Notes under the pieces: generated by a model
Told to the model about the DNA's origin: nothing
What the model saw: only the letters and a program-made list of their open reading frames with translations
Database searches by the model: none
Assembly: GCF_000515235.1 (NCBI RefSeq)
Contig: NZ_KI911558.1
Location: forward strand, 1,071,918-1,135,917
Length of the DNA: 64,000 nt
From: Synechococcus sp. CC9616
Lineage (GTDB): Bacteria; Cyanobacteriota; Cyanobacteriia; PCC-6307; Cyanobiaceae
Direction of reading: 5' to 3'
Made by a program: the position numbers and the translations under genes
Shown: one piece after another, positions 39,708 through 47,236 of the stretch
How positions within the stretch are numbered: position 1 is the first letter of the stretch
Layout: every line of letters starts with the position of its first letter

Positions 39708-40122
39708 GGTCAACAATCCGGTCGGGTCCCGTGCATCGGATCCGGGCGCTCCCTCTGAGCACCATCACCCACTCATGGTCATCCTGATCAAGCCATGATC
39801 CCTTTGGAGACTGAAAGCGATTGGAACGAATCAGCTTGAGGGTCCAGCTGCTTCCCTGCTGAATCTGTAGTTCGAACTCCTTACCTTCATCTGGCAGCGG
39901 CTGATTGAACAAATTGCTAGGACTCAGCTCAGACTCTGCTGGCTGCTCGCCCCAGCGTCGACCGATGTCATACCCCCAGGCTTTGGAGAGCATCACCACT
40001 TCGTTGTGGCTGGCGCAGCAAGCCAGCTGTTCGCGGCGATCAGGATGTCCGTCGAGGCTCTGCACGAGGTCTTGAAGTTGCGCGACCTTCTCGAGAAACC
40101 GGATCAGATCCTCTTCTGGCAT
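39577..40122 (-). CDS. Nif11-domain / cupin-domain fusion protein
   Basis: A 181-residue protein. ATG 40122 (MPEEDLIRFLEKVAQLQDLV) starts a Nif11-like domain: a helix, then a helical SHNEVVMLSKAWGYDIGRRW. The C-terminal half is a cupin barrel with DDHEWVMVLRGSARI and GDHLHLPPHRLHRVERT, carrying the His/Glu pattern that often binds metal. Nif11-cupin fusions are known as an annotated type in picocyanobacteria, without an assigned function. Its 3' end lies antisense over the last 131 bp of the PsiE-like gene. It is divergent from a small gene next to a c-type cytochrome. Confidence 0.82.
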   Translation of the reverse strand: MPEEDLIRFLEKVAQLQDLVQSLDGHPDRREQLACCASHNEVVMLSKAWGYDIGRRWGEQPAESELSPSNLFNQPLPDEGKEFELQIQQGSSWTLKLIRSNRFQSPKGSWLDQDDHEWVMVLRGSARIRCTGPDRIVDLSVGDHLHLPPHRLHRVERTDPDPGTLWLALHWRDSVSEGSPV

Positions 40123-40214
40123 TGGGGACAACCGGTCTTGCAAAGGCGTGATCCTGACGACAGACGAATGGCCTGGATTGCGAAGAAAGTCAGGAGATGC
40201 TGATCGACAAGACC

Positions 40215-40448
40215 ATGCCACCTGCAACCAAAGTACTCACCATCGGAGATCTCGAGGCCGGATTTCCCAGCTATTGCCAGGCTCTTCGTCAGCTCGTGAC
40301 CATGGGGCGTGATGTCGAATCGATCCGACGGACCCTGTGCTGGGATTATCTGGAACGGCTCCACAGATCCCTGCCTCAGAGCTATCGCTCTCCTGAGGAG
40401 CTGTTGCAGCGCTACCAACGCTCCCAGCCGACAGGTGTAACAAACTGA
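40215..40448 (+). CDS. Conserved small hypothetical protein, 77 residues
   Basis: I do not recognise it. ATG 40215 (MPPATKVLTIGDLEAGF) is chosen over an upstream in-frame ATG. It is helical and soluble (YCQALRQLVTMGRDVESIRR, YLERLHRSLPQ) and ends in a polar tail. It is divergent from the Nif11-cupin gene (92-bp gap) and 19 bp before the c6-like cytochrome gene, so it may share a transcript with the cytochrome. Confidence 0.6.
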   Translation: MPPATKVLTIGDLEAGFPSYCQALRQLVTMGRDVESIRRTLCWDYLERLHRSLPQSYRSPEELLQRYQRSQPTGVTN

Positions 40449-40467
40449 TTGCAGCAATGCCTCATTG

Positions 40468-40809
40468 ATGAAAGCGCTTCTCGTCGTTGTCGTTCTGACG
40501 ATCAGCATGATTGCTTTCACATGCTCGGCAGCACGAGCGGAACCGATCCTGACTGAAGGCTCCGCACTATTTGATCTTCACTGCGCTGCTTGTCATCCCC
40601 ATGGAGGCAACATCATTCGCCGAGGGCGCACCCTGAAACTGGCTGCTCTCGAGCGACGTGATATTGCATCTCCTGAAGCAATCGCAGCTATCGCACGCAA
40701 CGGTATTGGCCAAATGGGGGGATATGGAACAGAGCTTGGAGAGTTAGGTGATCAGTTGGTCGCAGAATGGGTCTGGCTGCAAGCTCAGAACGCTTGGATC
40801 CAGGGATAA
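40468..40809 (+). CDS. Cytochrome c6-like c-type cytochrome
   Basis: A 113-residue monoheme cytochrome with a signal peptide (KALLVVVVLTISMIAF, cut after AARA). The heme motif is CAACH (FDLHCAACHPHGGN) and the likely axial Met is in GIGQMGGYGTELG. It resembles the petJ product at 30749-31102 around the heme, but the C-terminal segment after the Met differs from the usual MPSYAGKLS pattern. It is therefore a divergent c6-like protein, perhaps with another redox partner. The 3' end overlaps the antisense YciI-like gene by 25 nt. Confidence 0.88.
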   Translation: MKALLVVVVLTISMIAFTCSAARAEPILTEGSALFDLHCAACHPHGGNIIRRGRTLKLAALERRDIASPEAIAAIARNGIGQMGGYGTELGELGDQLVAEWVWLQAQNAWIQG

Positions 40810-41054
40810 ACCTCAACATTCGTCCAGATTCCCTGCTTCCAGTAGACATCTGACTCGACAAGGTCGCGCACAGTTGTCAGATTCTCCGCTTCGAAGATTC
40901 CAAACACATGGGTACTCCCCTCTGTTGGGCCCAGTGTGATCAAGGTCCCCTGCTGCTTAAGAGACTTCAGGCGGGAGAGATGCTCTTCACGAAAAGGTGT
41001 TCGCTTCTCAAGAGCATTTGAGCAATACGTGCCCCAGAGAACGAAACGTGCCAT
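40785..41054 (-). CDS. YciI-like family protein
   Basis: An 89-residue ferredoxin-like-fold protein of the YciI family. The family pattern is seen in FREEHLSRLKSLKQQGTL and the His/Asp neighbourhood (LVESDVYWKQGIWTNVEVYP). No substrate is known; relatives include chlorinated-aromatic decomposition domains. It is convergent with the c6-like cytochrome (25-nt overlap) and divergent from cyAbrB. Confidence 0.85.
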   Translation of the reverse strand: MARFVLWGTYCSNALEKRTPFREEHLSRLKSLKQQGTLITLGPTEGSTHVFGIFEAENLTTVRDLVESDVYWKQGIWTNVEVYPWIQAF

Positions 41055-41149
41055 AGGAAAGATCCAATCCGTGAGAACAATTTCCGTGAAAGGATGGCAT
41101 ACAGGCAGGCCATAACGCTATGTTGATTATGTTGCGTTAATTCAAAACA

Positions 41150-41521
41150 ATGCTCACTGGGAGCGATCTCCTCAACAAAGTCAAGGAATTGGGTGATGTC
41201 AGCAAGTCTGATCTGGTGCGCGCCTGTGGCTACGTCTCGAATAAGAAAGATGGTGGCGACCGTTTAAACTTCACCGCTTTTTATGAAGCACTTCTTGATG
41301 CCAAAGGTGTAAGCCTTGGAATCGGTGGTGTTGCTGGTGTAGGCAAAGGTGGACGCAAACTGAGCTACGTCGCCACTGTTCAAGGCAATGGCAATCTGTT
41401 GATTGGTAAGGCTTACACCGCCCTGTTGGATCTCAAGCCTGGAGACGAGTTTGAAATCAAGCTCGGACGCAAACAGATTCGTCTGGTACCCGTCGGCGGT
41501 TCTGACGAAGATGAAGAGTGA
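41150..41521 (+). CDS. cyAbrB family transcriptional regulator
   Basis: A 123-residue cyanobacterial AbrB-like regulator, a class that controls carbon/nitrogen balance and acts chromosome-wide. The N-terminal half is the cyAbrB-specific part (SDLVRACGYVSNKKDGG, NFTAFYEALLDAKG). The C-terminal half is the SpoVT/AbrB-like swapped-hairpin region (LLIGKAYTALLDLKPGDEF, KLGRKQIRLVPVG). The gene is monocistronic, with a 95-bp AT-rich upstream gap and a strong terminator at 41569. Confidence 0.93.
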   Translation: MLTGSDLLNKVKELGDVSKSDLVRACGYVSNKKDGGDRLNFTAFYEALLDAKGVSLGIGGVAGVGKGGRKLSYVATVQGNGNLLIGKAYTALLDLKPGDEFEIKLGRKQIRLVPVGGSDEDEE

Positions 41522-41568
41522 TCAGAGGGTGCACCCAATCTGATCAGCTGATCTCTAGAAAACCTGAT

Positions 41569-41595
41569 GCCCCGACTGATGTCGGGGCTTTTTTT
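41569..41595 (+). terminator. Intrinsic terminator after cyAbrB
   Basis: GCCCCGAC (41569-41576) and GTCGGGGC (41581-41588) form an 8-bp GC-rich stem around a TGAT tetraloop, followed directly by seven T residues (41589-41595). This is the clearest Rho-independent terminator in the window. It lies 48 bp after the cyAbrB stop. Confidence 0.95.
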
Positions 41596-41634
41596 ATGTT
41601 ACCGAAGGCCAATCATGATCTCGCCCAAGCAAGA

Positions 41635-42429
41635 TCAATGACATGCCTCCCGAAGTTCGCGGCAAAAGCTTTCTGCCTCTGAGGCCATGTTGGCTGCTCC
41701 CGCCGCCGCCATCCTTTTGACGAGAGCGCTGCCAACAATCGCACCGTCAGCCCCCCAACGACGAACCTGTTTGACCTGTTCTGGTCCTGAAATACCGAAA
41801 CCAACGGCAACAGGAACTGGTGAACTTTGTTTCAGCTGCTGCACCAGTCCCTCAACTCTGGTTTCCATCTGAGCGCGCTCACCGGTGACACCCGTCACAC
41901 TGACGAGGTAAGTGAAACCTCGGCTGCTCTCAGCGATTCTGGCCATCCGAGCTTCCGGAGTGGTGGGCGCAACAAGCAGGACCAGATCAAGACCATGCTG
42001 TGTTGCAATCGGTGAAAGACGATCTGCTTCTTCCAGGGGGAGATCGGGAATCACCAACCCTGATGCACCAGCGCCAGCAGCCTGCTCACAGAATCGCTGC
42101 ATACCAAGATTGAGCAGAGGATTGCTGTAGGAAAAGAGAATGAGGGGTAAGTCAAAGTCATCCGGAAGCGTCGACAACATCTCCATGACTTTGGCTGGAG
42201 TTGTACCGGCATGAAGTGCTCGGCTGGCAGCGGCCTGAATCACAGGGCCATCTGCAAGCGGATCGCTGTAGGGGATTCCGAGCTCCACCATGTCAGCCCC
42301 GCCCCGTTGAAGGGCGAGCAACACCTCGCGCGTGGTCGCCAGATCAGGATCACCAGCCATCAGAAAGGGCATCAATGCCATGCGGCCTTCCTGCTTCAGT
42401 TGTTCAAAACGCTGATGGATGGCGTGCAT
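41635..42429 (-). CDS. trpA: Tryptophan synthase alpha chain
   Basis: Cleaves indole-3-glycerol phosphate to indole, which passes to the beta subunit. The 264-residue length is standard. The catalytic Glu is in [16 protein letters not shown], with the catalytic Asp in [14 protein letters not shown]. The phosphate-binding segment [13 protein letters not shown] is near the C-terminus. It is the last gene of trpA-DUF3007-ndhL on the minus strand, an arrangement I recall from other cyanobacteria. Confidence 0.97.
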   Translation of the reverse strand: MHAIHQRFEQLKQEGRMALMPFLMAGDPDLATTREVLLALQRGGADMVELGIPYSDPLADGPVIQAAASRALHAGTTPAKVMEMLSTLPDDFDLPLILFSYSNPLLNLGMQRFCEQAAGAGASGLVIPDLPLEEADRLSPIATQHGLDLVLLVAPTTPEARMARIAESSRGFTYLVSVTGVTGERAQMETRVEGLVQQLKQSSPVPVAVGFGISGPEQVKQVRRWGADGAIVGSALVKRMAAAGAANMASEAESFCRELREACH

Positions 42430-42461
42430 GTCCCGGCCGACGTCGAAGCAACCCGATGAGC

Positions 42462-42803
42462 CTATGAGTCCGCCCTGACATCATCCCCGTCAAGACCAAG
42501 CCGTTGCAGGAGAGCCTGTTGCTCTTCCTCGGGAAGTGCATCGAACCGGGCTTCGAGATCCTCACGCTCCTTGGCGTCATACACCTCGCGGTAACGACGA
42601 CGCTGATTCATGTATGTCATCTGCCCAGTCACAACACGGAACAGATAAGAGCCTGTCCAAACAACCACAATCAGCACCAACAGCGACTGAGCCGCAATTC
42701 CTGCTGAGAAACCACGAACACCGAGGGCCTCGAATCCGAGATAGCCAACGCCCCCAAGTGCCAGAACGATCAGTCCGATGAGAAGAACCTTGGCGCGGGT
42801 CAA
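42462..42803 (-). CDS. DUF3007 family membrane protein
   Basis: A 113-residue protein with two membrane helices ([19 protein letters not shown] and [21 protein letters not shown]) and a charged C-terminal helix ([20 protein letters not shown]). It matches the plastid/cyanobacterial DUF3007 pattern. Its place directly after ndhL, one base apart, hints at an NDH-1-related role, but none is proven. Confidence 0.82.
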   Translation of the reverse strand: MTRAKVLLIGLIVLALGGVGYLGFEALGVRGFSAGIAAQSLLVLIVVVWTGSYLFRVVTGQMTYMNQRRRYREVYDAKEREDLEARFDALPEEEQQALLQRLGLDGDDVRADS

Positions 42804-42804
42804 T

Positions 42805-43074
42805 TCAGACCTCTCCCTGTCCGCTCATACGCAGATTCAAAAACGGAGCGAACACCACCATGCCCGGGAAGAACAGAAAAACGCATCCGTAGACGAGCAG
42901 ACGTTCAATATTTCCCATCTGGTGCCAGCGCTTGTTCATCCAGAAAAACAGCGCCAGGGGAACGACCAACAGGTAGAGACCTGCAAGGACCCCGTAGGCA
43001 GCGATGGCGAGCAGGCTCTGCTGCGATATCCCGTTCAGCAGGGTCAGGAGATCCAAAGCGGTCCTGCGACTCAC
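42805..43074 (-). CDS. ndhL: NAD(P)H-quinone oxidoreductase subunit L (NdhL)
   Basis: A small membrane subunit of NDH-1, needed for CO2 uptake and cyclic electron flow. Two helices are visible ([25 protein letters not shown], given here from its ends LLAIAAYG to LALFFW, and [19 protein letters not shown]), with NKRWHQMG between them, as in known NdhL. The start is uncertain: GTG 43074 gives about 89 residues, while TTG 43056 gives 83 and better matches the usual length. It is divergent from tRNA-Leu. Confidence 0.9.
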   Translation of the reverse strand: MSRRTALDLLTLLNGISQQSLLAIAAYGVLAGLYLLVVPLALFFWMNKRWHQMGNIERLLVYGCVFLFFPGMVVFAPFLNLRMSGQGEV

Positions 43075-43096
43075 CAAAATTTAGAATGGCCGCAAA

Positions 43097-43182
43097 GGGG
43101 GCGTGGCGGAATCGGTAGACGCACGCGACTTAAAATCGTTTGGGCCGTAAGGCCTGTGGGGGTTCAAGTCCCCCTGCCCCCA
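43097..43182 (+). tRNA. trnL-UAA: tRNA-Leu (anticodon UAA), no intron, CCA not encoded
   Basis: An 86-nt class II tRNA. The acceptor GGGGGCG (43097-43103) pairs with TGCCCCC (43175-43181, one G-T pair), and discriminator A is at 43182. The D-loop has the usual GGTAGAC sequence, the anticodon loop CTTAAAA contains TAA, the long variable arm is GGGCCGTAAGGCC-like, and the T-arm GGGGGTTCAAGTCCCCC is perfect. The anticodon stem pairs only four of five bases by strict rules. It is contiguous, without the group I intron found in this gene in many cyanobacteria. Confidence 0.95.
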
Positions 43183-43257
43183 TCGGTCTTCTTCTCCAAT
43201 CGTCCCGTAAGCAGCTTCTGAACAGCTGACTACCTTGTGAAGGTGGCCAGTTTGGTG

Positions 43258-45912
43258 ATGACGGAACCGGCTGAGATTCAACGTCGCAAGCAACGTGACG
43301 CAGGTGAATACAACTGGGATCTCTGGGGCACCTATCTCTCTGAACGTCAGTGGGGAACAGTTAGGGAGGACTACTCCCACAACGGCGACGCATGGAATCA
43401 TTTCCCCTTCGACCACAGCCATCAGCGGACTTACCGCTGGGGTGAGGATGGACTACTAGGACTCTGCGATGAGCAGGGGCTGATCTGCTTTGCGATGGCC
43501 CTCTGGAATGGCGAAGACGCCATCCTCAAGGAACGTCTCTTCGGACTGAGCAACCCAGAAGGCAACCACGGGGAAGATCTCAAGGATTACATGTTTCACT
43601 TGGCCGGAACGCCTACCGGCAGTTACGCCAAAGCGCTGTACAAATATCCCCAACGCGCCTTCCCCTACGAGACGCTTCGAAAGGAAAACCGGCAGAGAGA
43701 TCGCTCTCAACCGGAATTCGAACTAATTGACACAGGCATCTTTTCAGAGGATCGCTACTTCGATGTTGTCATTGAATACGCCAAAGCCGACCCCGAAGAC
43801 ATCCTGATCAGGGTGACGGCGACCAACAGAGGCCCCGAGCCGGCAACGCTCCACCTACTGCCCCAACTCTGGCTGCGGAACACCTGGAGCTGGGGCACAG
43901 AAGGTGAGTCAAAACAAACCATGCACTCCCTTGAGGGGGCCATCGTCACACCATCTCTCTCTTCTCTGCCTGCGTACGAACTCCGCTGCAGGAACAACGC
44001 TGACCTCTGGTTCACAGACAATGAAACCAATACCGAATCGCTGTACAACCAGCCTCTGCAATCCCCGTACGTCAAGGACGCTTTTCACCGATATCTCATT
44101 GACGGCGACAAGGCTGCCATCAATCCTCAACAAATCGGCAGCAAGAGCGCATTCCATCTCGAGCAACTGATTGAAAGCGGCAAAAGCTGGACGGTGGACC
44201 TGCGACTTCGAAGATCAGGCCTGGAGGACGCGACGGAACGCTTTGGCACGCAGCATTTTGATCAGCTTGTGGAGCAGCGCCAGGCCGAGTGGCAAGAGTT
44301 CTTGCACTGGGTGGCACCCGACCTTGGCGAGGATGATCGACGCATTCACAGTGCAGCCGGGGCTGGCCTCTACTGGGGTCGACAGGTTTACAACTGGTTT
44401 GTTCATCGTTGGCTGGTCGGCGACACCACGGGACCAACGCCACCGGCAGAACGATGGAAAACCGATCAGGCCTACTGGCGAAGCATGAAAGCCAGCGACA
44501 TCATCTCCATGCCTGATGCCTGGGAATATCCCTATTTCTGCCAGTGGGACCTGATGTTCCATGCAGTCGCCTTTGCCGAATATGACCCGCACGAAGCACG
44601 GCGCCAGGCTGGCATTCTCAGGACTCATAACTACATCGCAACGAATGGACAATCACCGGCCTATGAATGGTCGCTCTCAGATCCAAATCCTCCGATCGGG
44701 GCATGGGCAACACTGAGAATTCATCAGATTGAAAAGAAGAGGGAGAAAACAGCATGCCTTGATAACCTGGCTTCTGATTACCGAAAATTGCTACTTGATT
44801 ACGGCTGGTGGGCCAATCGAACCGATCTGAATAAGGACAGCATGTTTGATGGTGGCTTTCTCGGACTCGACAACATCGCGATCTTTGATCGATCAAAACC
44901 GCTGCAGGACGGCAGCACGATTGAGCAGCCTGACGGCACATCCTGGATGGGAATGTACAGCCTCAACATGCTGGAAATTGCGGTCGAAATCGGTCGCGAG
45001 CAGAGGGGCTACAGCGATTCGATTGGTCGCTTCATCAAGGATTTCTGGAAACTTGCCTACGCCCTGAATTCCGATGATGGGCGCAGCTATGTGTGCTGGG
45101 ACGAACAGGATGGTTTCTATTACGACGTGCTTTATCGGTTGGACGGAAGCGCTGATTACCTCAGAACAAGATCTCTTGCAGGACTGATTCCCTTACTGGC
45201 GGTGGCTTCATTTGATCATGAAACGACCCAGCAATTTCCCATGCTTGATATTCAACCAATCCTGAAACAACGTGCTATTGATCGAGGGGAACCTTTCCCA
45301 GAGCTCGATTATCTTGGCGAATGGCATCAAGACCGCATTCTTTACTCACTGGTCCCGAAGAGTCGCCTCGAAAGGATTCTCCGACGCGTCTTTGACGAAC
45401 AAGAATTCCTGTCACCATATGGAATCAGAGGATTATCCAAGCACTACGATAAGAATCCATACACATATCGTGAAGGCGATGAAGAAGGAACGATTAATTA
45501 CAGCCCTGCAGATAGTCCTGTACCAATGTTTGGAGGTAACTCCAACTGGAGAGGTCCCGTTTGGCTGCCAATCAATTATCTGATCATCGAAGCCCTGCAG
45601 AAATATGCCCACTATTTCGGCGACGACTTTCAAATGGAATTCCCAACCGGCTCTGGAACCAGGTTGAATCTTTGGGAGATCTCTCTCAAACTCGAGGAGC
45701 GGTTAATCAATCTTTTCAGGAGGCAGAAAACTGGCTCACGACCATTCAATGGATCAACATCATATTTCAACGATGATCGTCACTGGCGAGATCTGATTCA
45801 TTTCAATGAATATTTCCATGGAGACAACGGCAGAGGTTTGGGCGCAAGCCATCAAACCGGATGGACTGCCATCGTCTCAAAAATGATCACGCAACTGAAT
45901 CGTTATTCCTAG
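43258..45912 (+). CDS. GH63-type glycoside hydrolase (alpha-glucosidase / mannosylglycerate hydrolase-like)
   Basis: An 884-residue glycosidase starting at ATG 43258 (GTG 43237 would add seven). The N-terminal region (about 1-330) is a beta-sandwich domain. The second half is an (alpha/alpha)6 barrel-like region with WDLMFHAVAFAEYDP, a candidate catalytic Asp/Glu in YEWSLSDPNPPIG, DGTSWMGMYSLNM, and FGGNSNWRGPVWLPINYL, typical of GH63/MGH1-like enzymes. The substrate is unknown: glucosyl- or mannosyl-glycerate and short alpha-glucosides are candidates. The 3' half is AT-richer than the neighbouring genes. The gene starts just after tRNA-Leu, a common integration site. Confidence 0.88.
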   Translation: MTEPAEIQRRKQRDAGEYNWDLWGTYLSERQWGTVREDYSHNGDAWNHFPFDHSHQRTYRWGEDGLLGLCDEQGLICFAMALWNGEDAILKERLFGLSNPEGNHGEDLKDYMFHLAGTPTGSYAKALYKYPQRAFPYETLRKENRQRDRSQPEFELIDTGIFSEDRYFDVVIEYAKADPEDILIRVTATNRGPEPATLHLLPQLWLRNTWSWGTEGESKQTMHSLEGAIVTPSLSSLPAYELRCRNNADLWFTDNETNTESLYNQPLQSPYVKDAFHRYLIDGDKAAINPQQIGSKSAFHLEQLIESGKSWTVDLRLRRSGLEDATERFGTQHFDQLVEQRQAEWQEFLHWVAPDLGEDDRRIHSAAGAGLYWGRQVYNWFVHRWLVGDTTGPTPPAERWKTDQAYWRSMKASDIISMPDAWEYPYFCQWDLMFHAVAFAEYDPHEARRQAGILRTHNYIATNGQSPAYEWSLSDPNPPIGAWATLRIHQIEKKREKTACLDNLASDYRKLLLDYGWWANRTDLNKDSMFDGGFLGLDNIAIFDRSKPLQDGSTIEQPDGTSWMGMYSLNMLEIAVEIGREQRGYSDSIGRFIKDFWKLAYALNSDDGRSYVCWDEQDGFYYDVLYRLDGSADYLRTRSLAGLIPLLAVASFDHETTQQFPMLDIQPILKQRAIDRGEPFPELDYLGEWHQDRILYSLVPKSRLERILRRVFDEQEFLSPYGIRGLSKHYDKNPYTYREGDEEGTINYSPADSPVPMFGGNSNWRGPVWLPINYLIIEALQKYAHYFGDDFQMEFPTGSGTRLNLWEISLKLEERLINLFRRQKTGSRPFNGSTSYFNDDRHWRDLIHFNEYFHGDNGRGLGASHQTGWTAIVSKMITQLNRYS

Positions 45913-46214
45913 CCAGCAGGCAGAAGGGCACGAAGCTTCTCCCGAAATTCACCTTTCTGCATACCACCCTTCAGCTCACCGTGAATGGCGAATTCCCCCT
46001 CAGGATCCGTCACCAGAAGATAAGTTGGCCAACCCATTCCTTCCTTGTTCGGGTATTGGGCCAGAAGGATTTTCCGGTATTTGCGATAGGCCTCCGTGTC
46101 CTGGAGCATGACGGAAACAAAGCTGCAGCCCAGTTCTTCAGCCACCTTGCCGTCGTAGTGACTCATGCGATGGCAGGTACCGCAATCCTCAGAGCTGAAC
46201 TTGATCAGGTGCAT
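45909..46214 (-). CDS. Thioredoxin-like protein with CGTC motif
   Basis: A 101-residue thioredoxin-fold protein with the redox motif CGTC in FSSEDCGTCHRMSHYD near the N-terminus. The cis-Pro region reads GWPTYLLVTDPEGEFA. There is no signal peptide, so it acts in the cytosol. The motif CGTC differs from the usual CGPC, which normally alters the redox potential. It is convergent with the glycosidase (4-nt overlap) and overlaps the pyrC gene by 10 nt. Confidence 0.86.
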   Translation of the reverse strand: MHLIKFSSEDCGTCHRMSHYDGKVAEELGCSFVSVMLQDTEAYRKYRKILLAQYPNKEGMGWPTYLLVTDPEGEFAIHGELKGGMQKGEFREKLRALLPAG

Positions 46215-47236
46215 GGGGACAGTTTCCAGGAGAGTATTTCTCCAGCATGGAAGGGCACCAGGCCATCCACAAGCTCTGGAATCAATTGATCAACACGTTC
46301 GAGTGTGATCTGCTGGTTGTTCACGGGTAATCGGTAAAAGGCAGGGCCATGGCGACTGGTGAAACCCTCCAGTCGATCCAGCGCCCCCTCCTGTTCGAAC
46401 ACCTGGGCATAGCTCTCAAGAGCATTGGGAGCATTGAAGATGCCGGCGCAACCACAGGAGGTCTCCTTCGATTCCCGGGAGTGCGGCGCCGAATCGGTTC
46501 CCAGAAAAAATCTTGGATCACCGCTGGTGGCTGCTCGCCGCAGGGCAAGACGGTGCCGTTCCCTCTTGGCCACCGGCAGACAGTAAAAATCACTTCTCAA
46601 GCCTCCAGCGAACATCGCGTTTCGATTGATGTGGAGATGATGAGGCGTGATGGTGGCCGCCAGATTGGCTTCCGTCGAGGTCACGATCTCAACGGCCTCC
46701 TCTGTGGTGATGTGTTCGAAGACCACCCTCAGGTCAGGGAAACGCTTCAACAGGGGCCTGAGATGTTGGTCGATGAATCCCGCCTCACGATCAAACACAT
46801 CCACCGTCGGATCGGTGAGCTCGCCATGGATCAGCAACGGCATGCCGATGCGCTGCATGCAGGAGAGAACATCGCTGATCGTCTGCAGGTCAGTCACACC
46901 AGCAGCGGAATTCGTTGTGGCGTTGGCGGGATACAGCTTCGCCGCCGTGAACACACCACTGAGAAAACCCTGTTCGAGATCGGCTGGGTCGGTGGAATCT
47001 GTGAGGTACGCCGTCATCAGCGGCTCAAAGTCCAGATCGTCTGGGCAGGCCGATCGAATCCGCTCGCGATAGGCATCGGCCGCCGCTGTGGTTGTCACCG
47101 GCGGCTTGAGATTTGGCATCACGATCGCCCGACGAAACAGGCGAGCGGTGTGGGCTACAACCTTGTCCAGCATCACCCCATCCCTCAAGTGAACGTGCCA
47201 GTCGTCCGGAGCGATCAGAGTGAGACGGTCAGGCAT
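46205..47236 (-). CDS. pyrC: Dihydroorotase
   Basis: Closes carbamoyl-aspartate to dihydroorotate in pyrimidine synthesis. The 343-residue length matches the E. coli-type class II enzyme. Metal ligands are visible: HVHLRDG at the N-terminus, the carboxylated Lys in FTAAKLYPANATTN, LIHGELTD, EHITTEEA, and Asp in FLGTDSAPH. It overlaps bicA upstream by 8 nt and the thioredoxin-like gene downstream by 10 nt. Confidence 0.96.
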   Translation of the reverse strand: MPDRLTLIAPDDWHVHLRDGVMLDKVVAHTARLFRRAIVMPNLKPPVTTTAAADAYRERIRSACPDDLDFEPLMTAYLTDSTDPADLEQGFLSGVFTAAKLYPANATTNSAAGVTDLQTISDVLSCMQRIGMPLLIHGELTDPTVDVFDREAGFIDQHLRPLLKRFPDLRVVFEHITTEEAVEIVTSTEANLAATITPHHLHINRNAMFAGGLRSDFYCLPVAKRERHRLALRRAATSGDPRFFLGTDSAPHSRESKETSCGCAGIFNAPNALESYAQVFEQEGALDRLEGFTSRHGPAFYRLPVNNQQITLERVDQLIPELVDGLVPFHAGEILSWKLSPCT

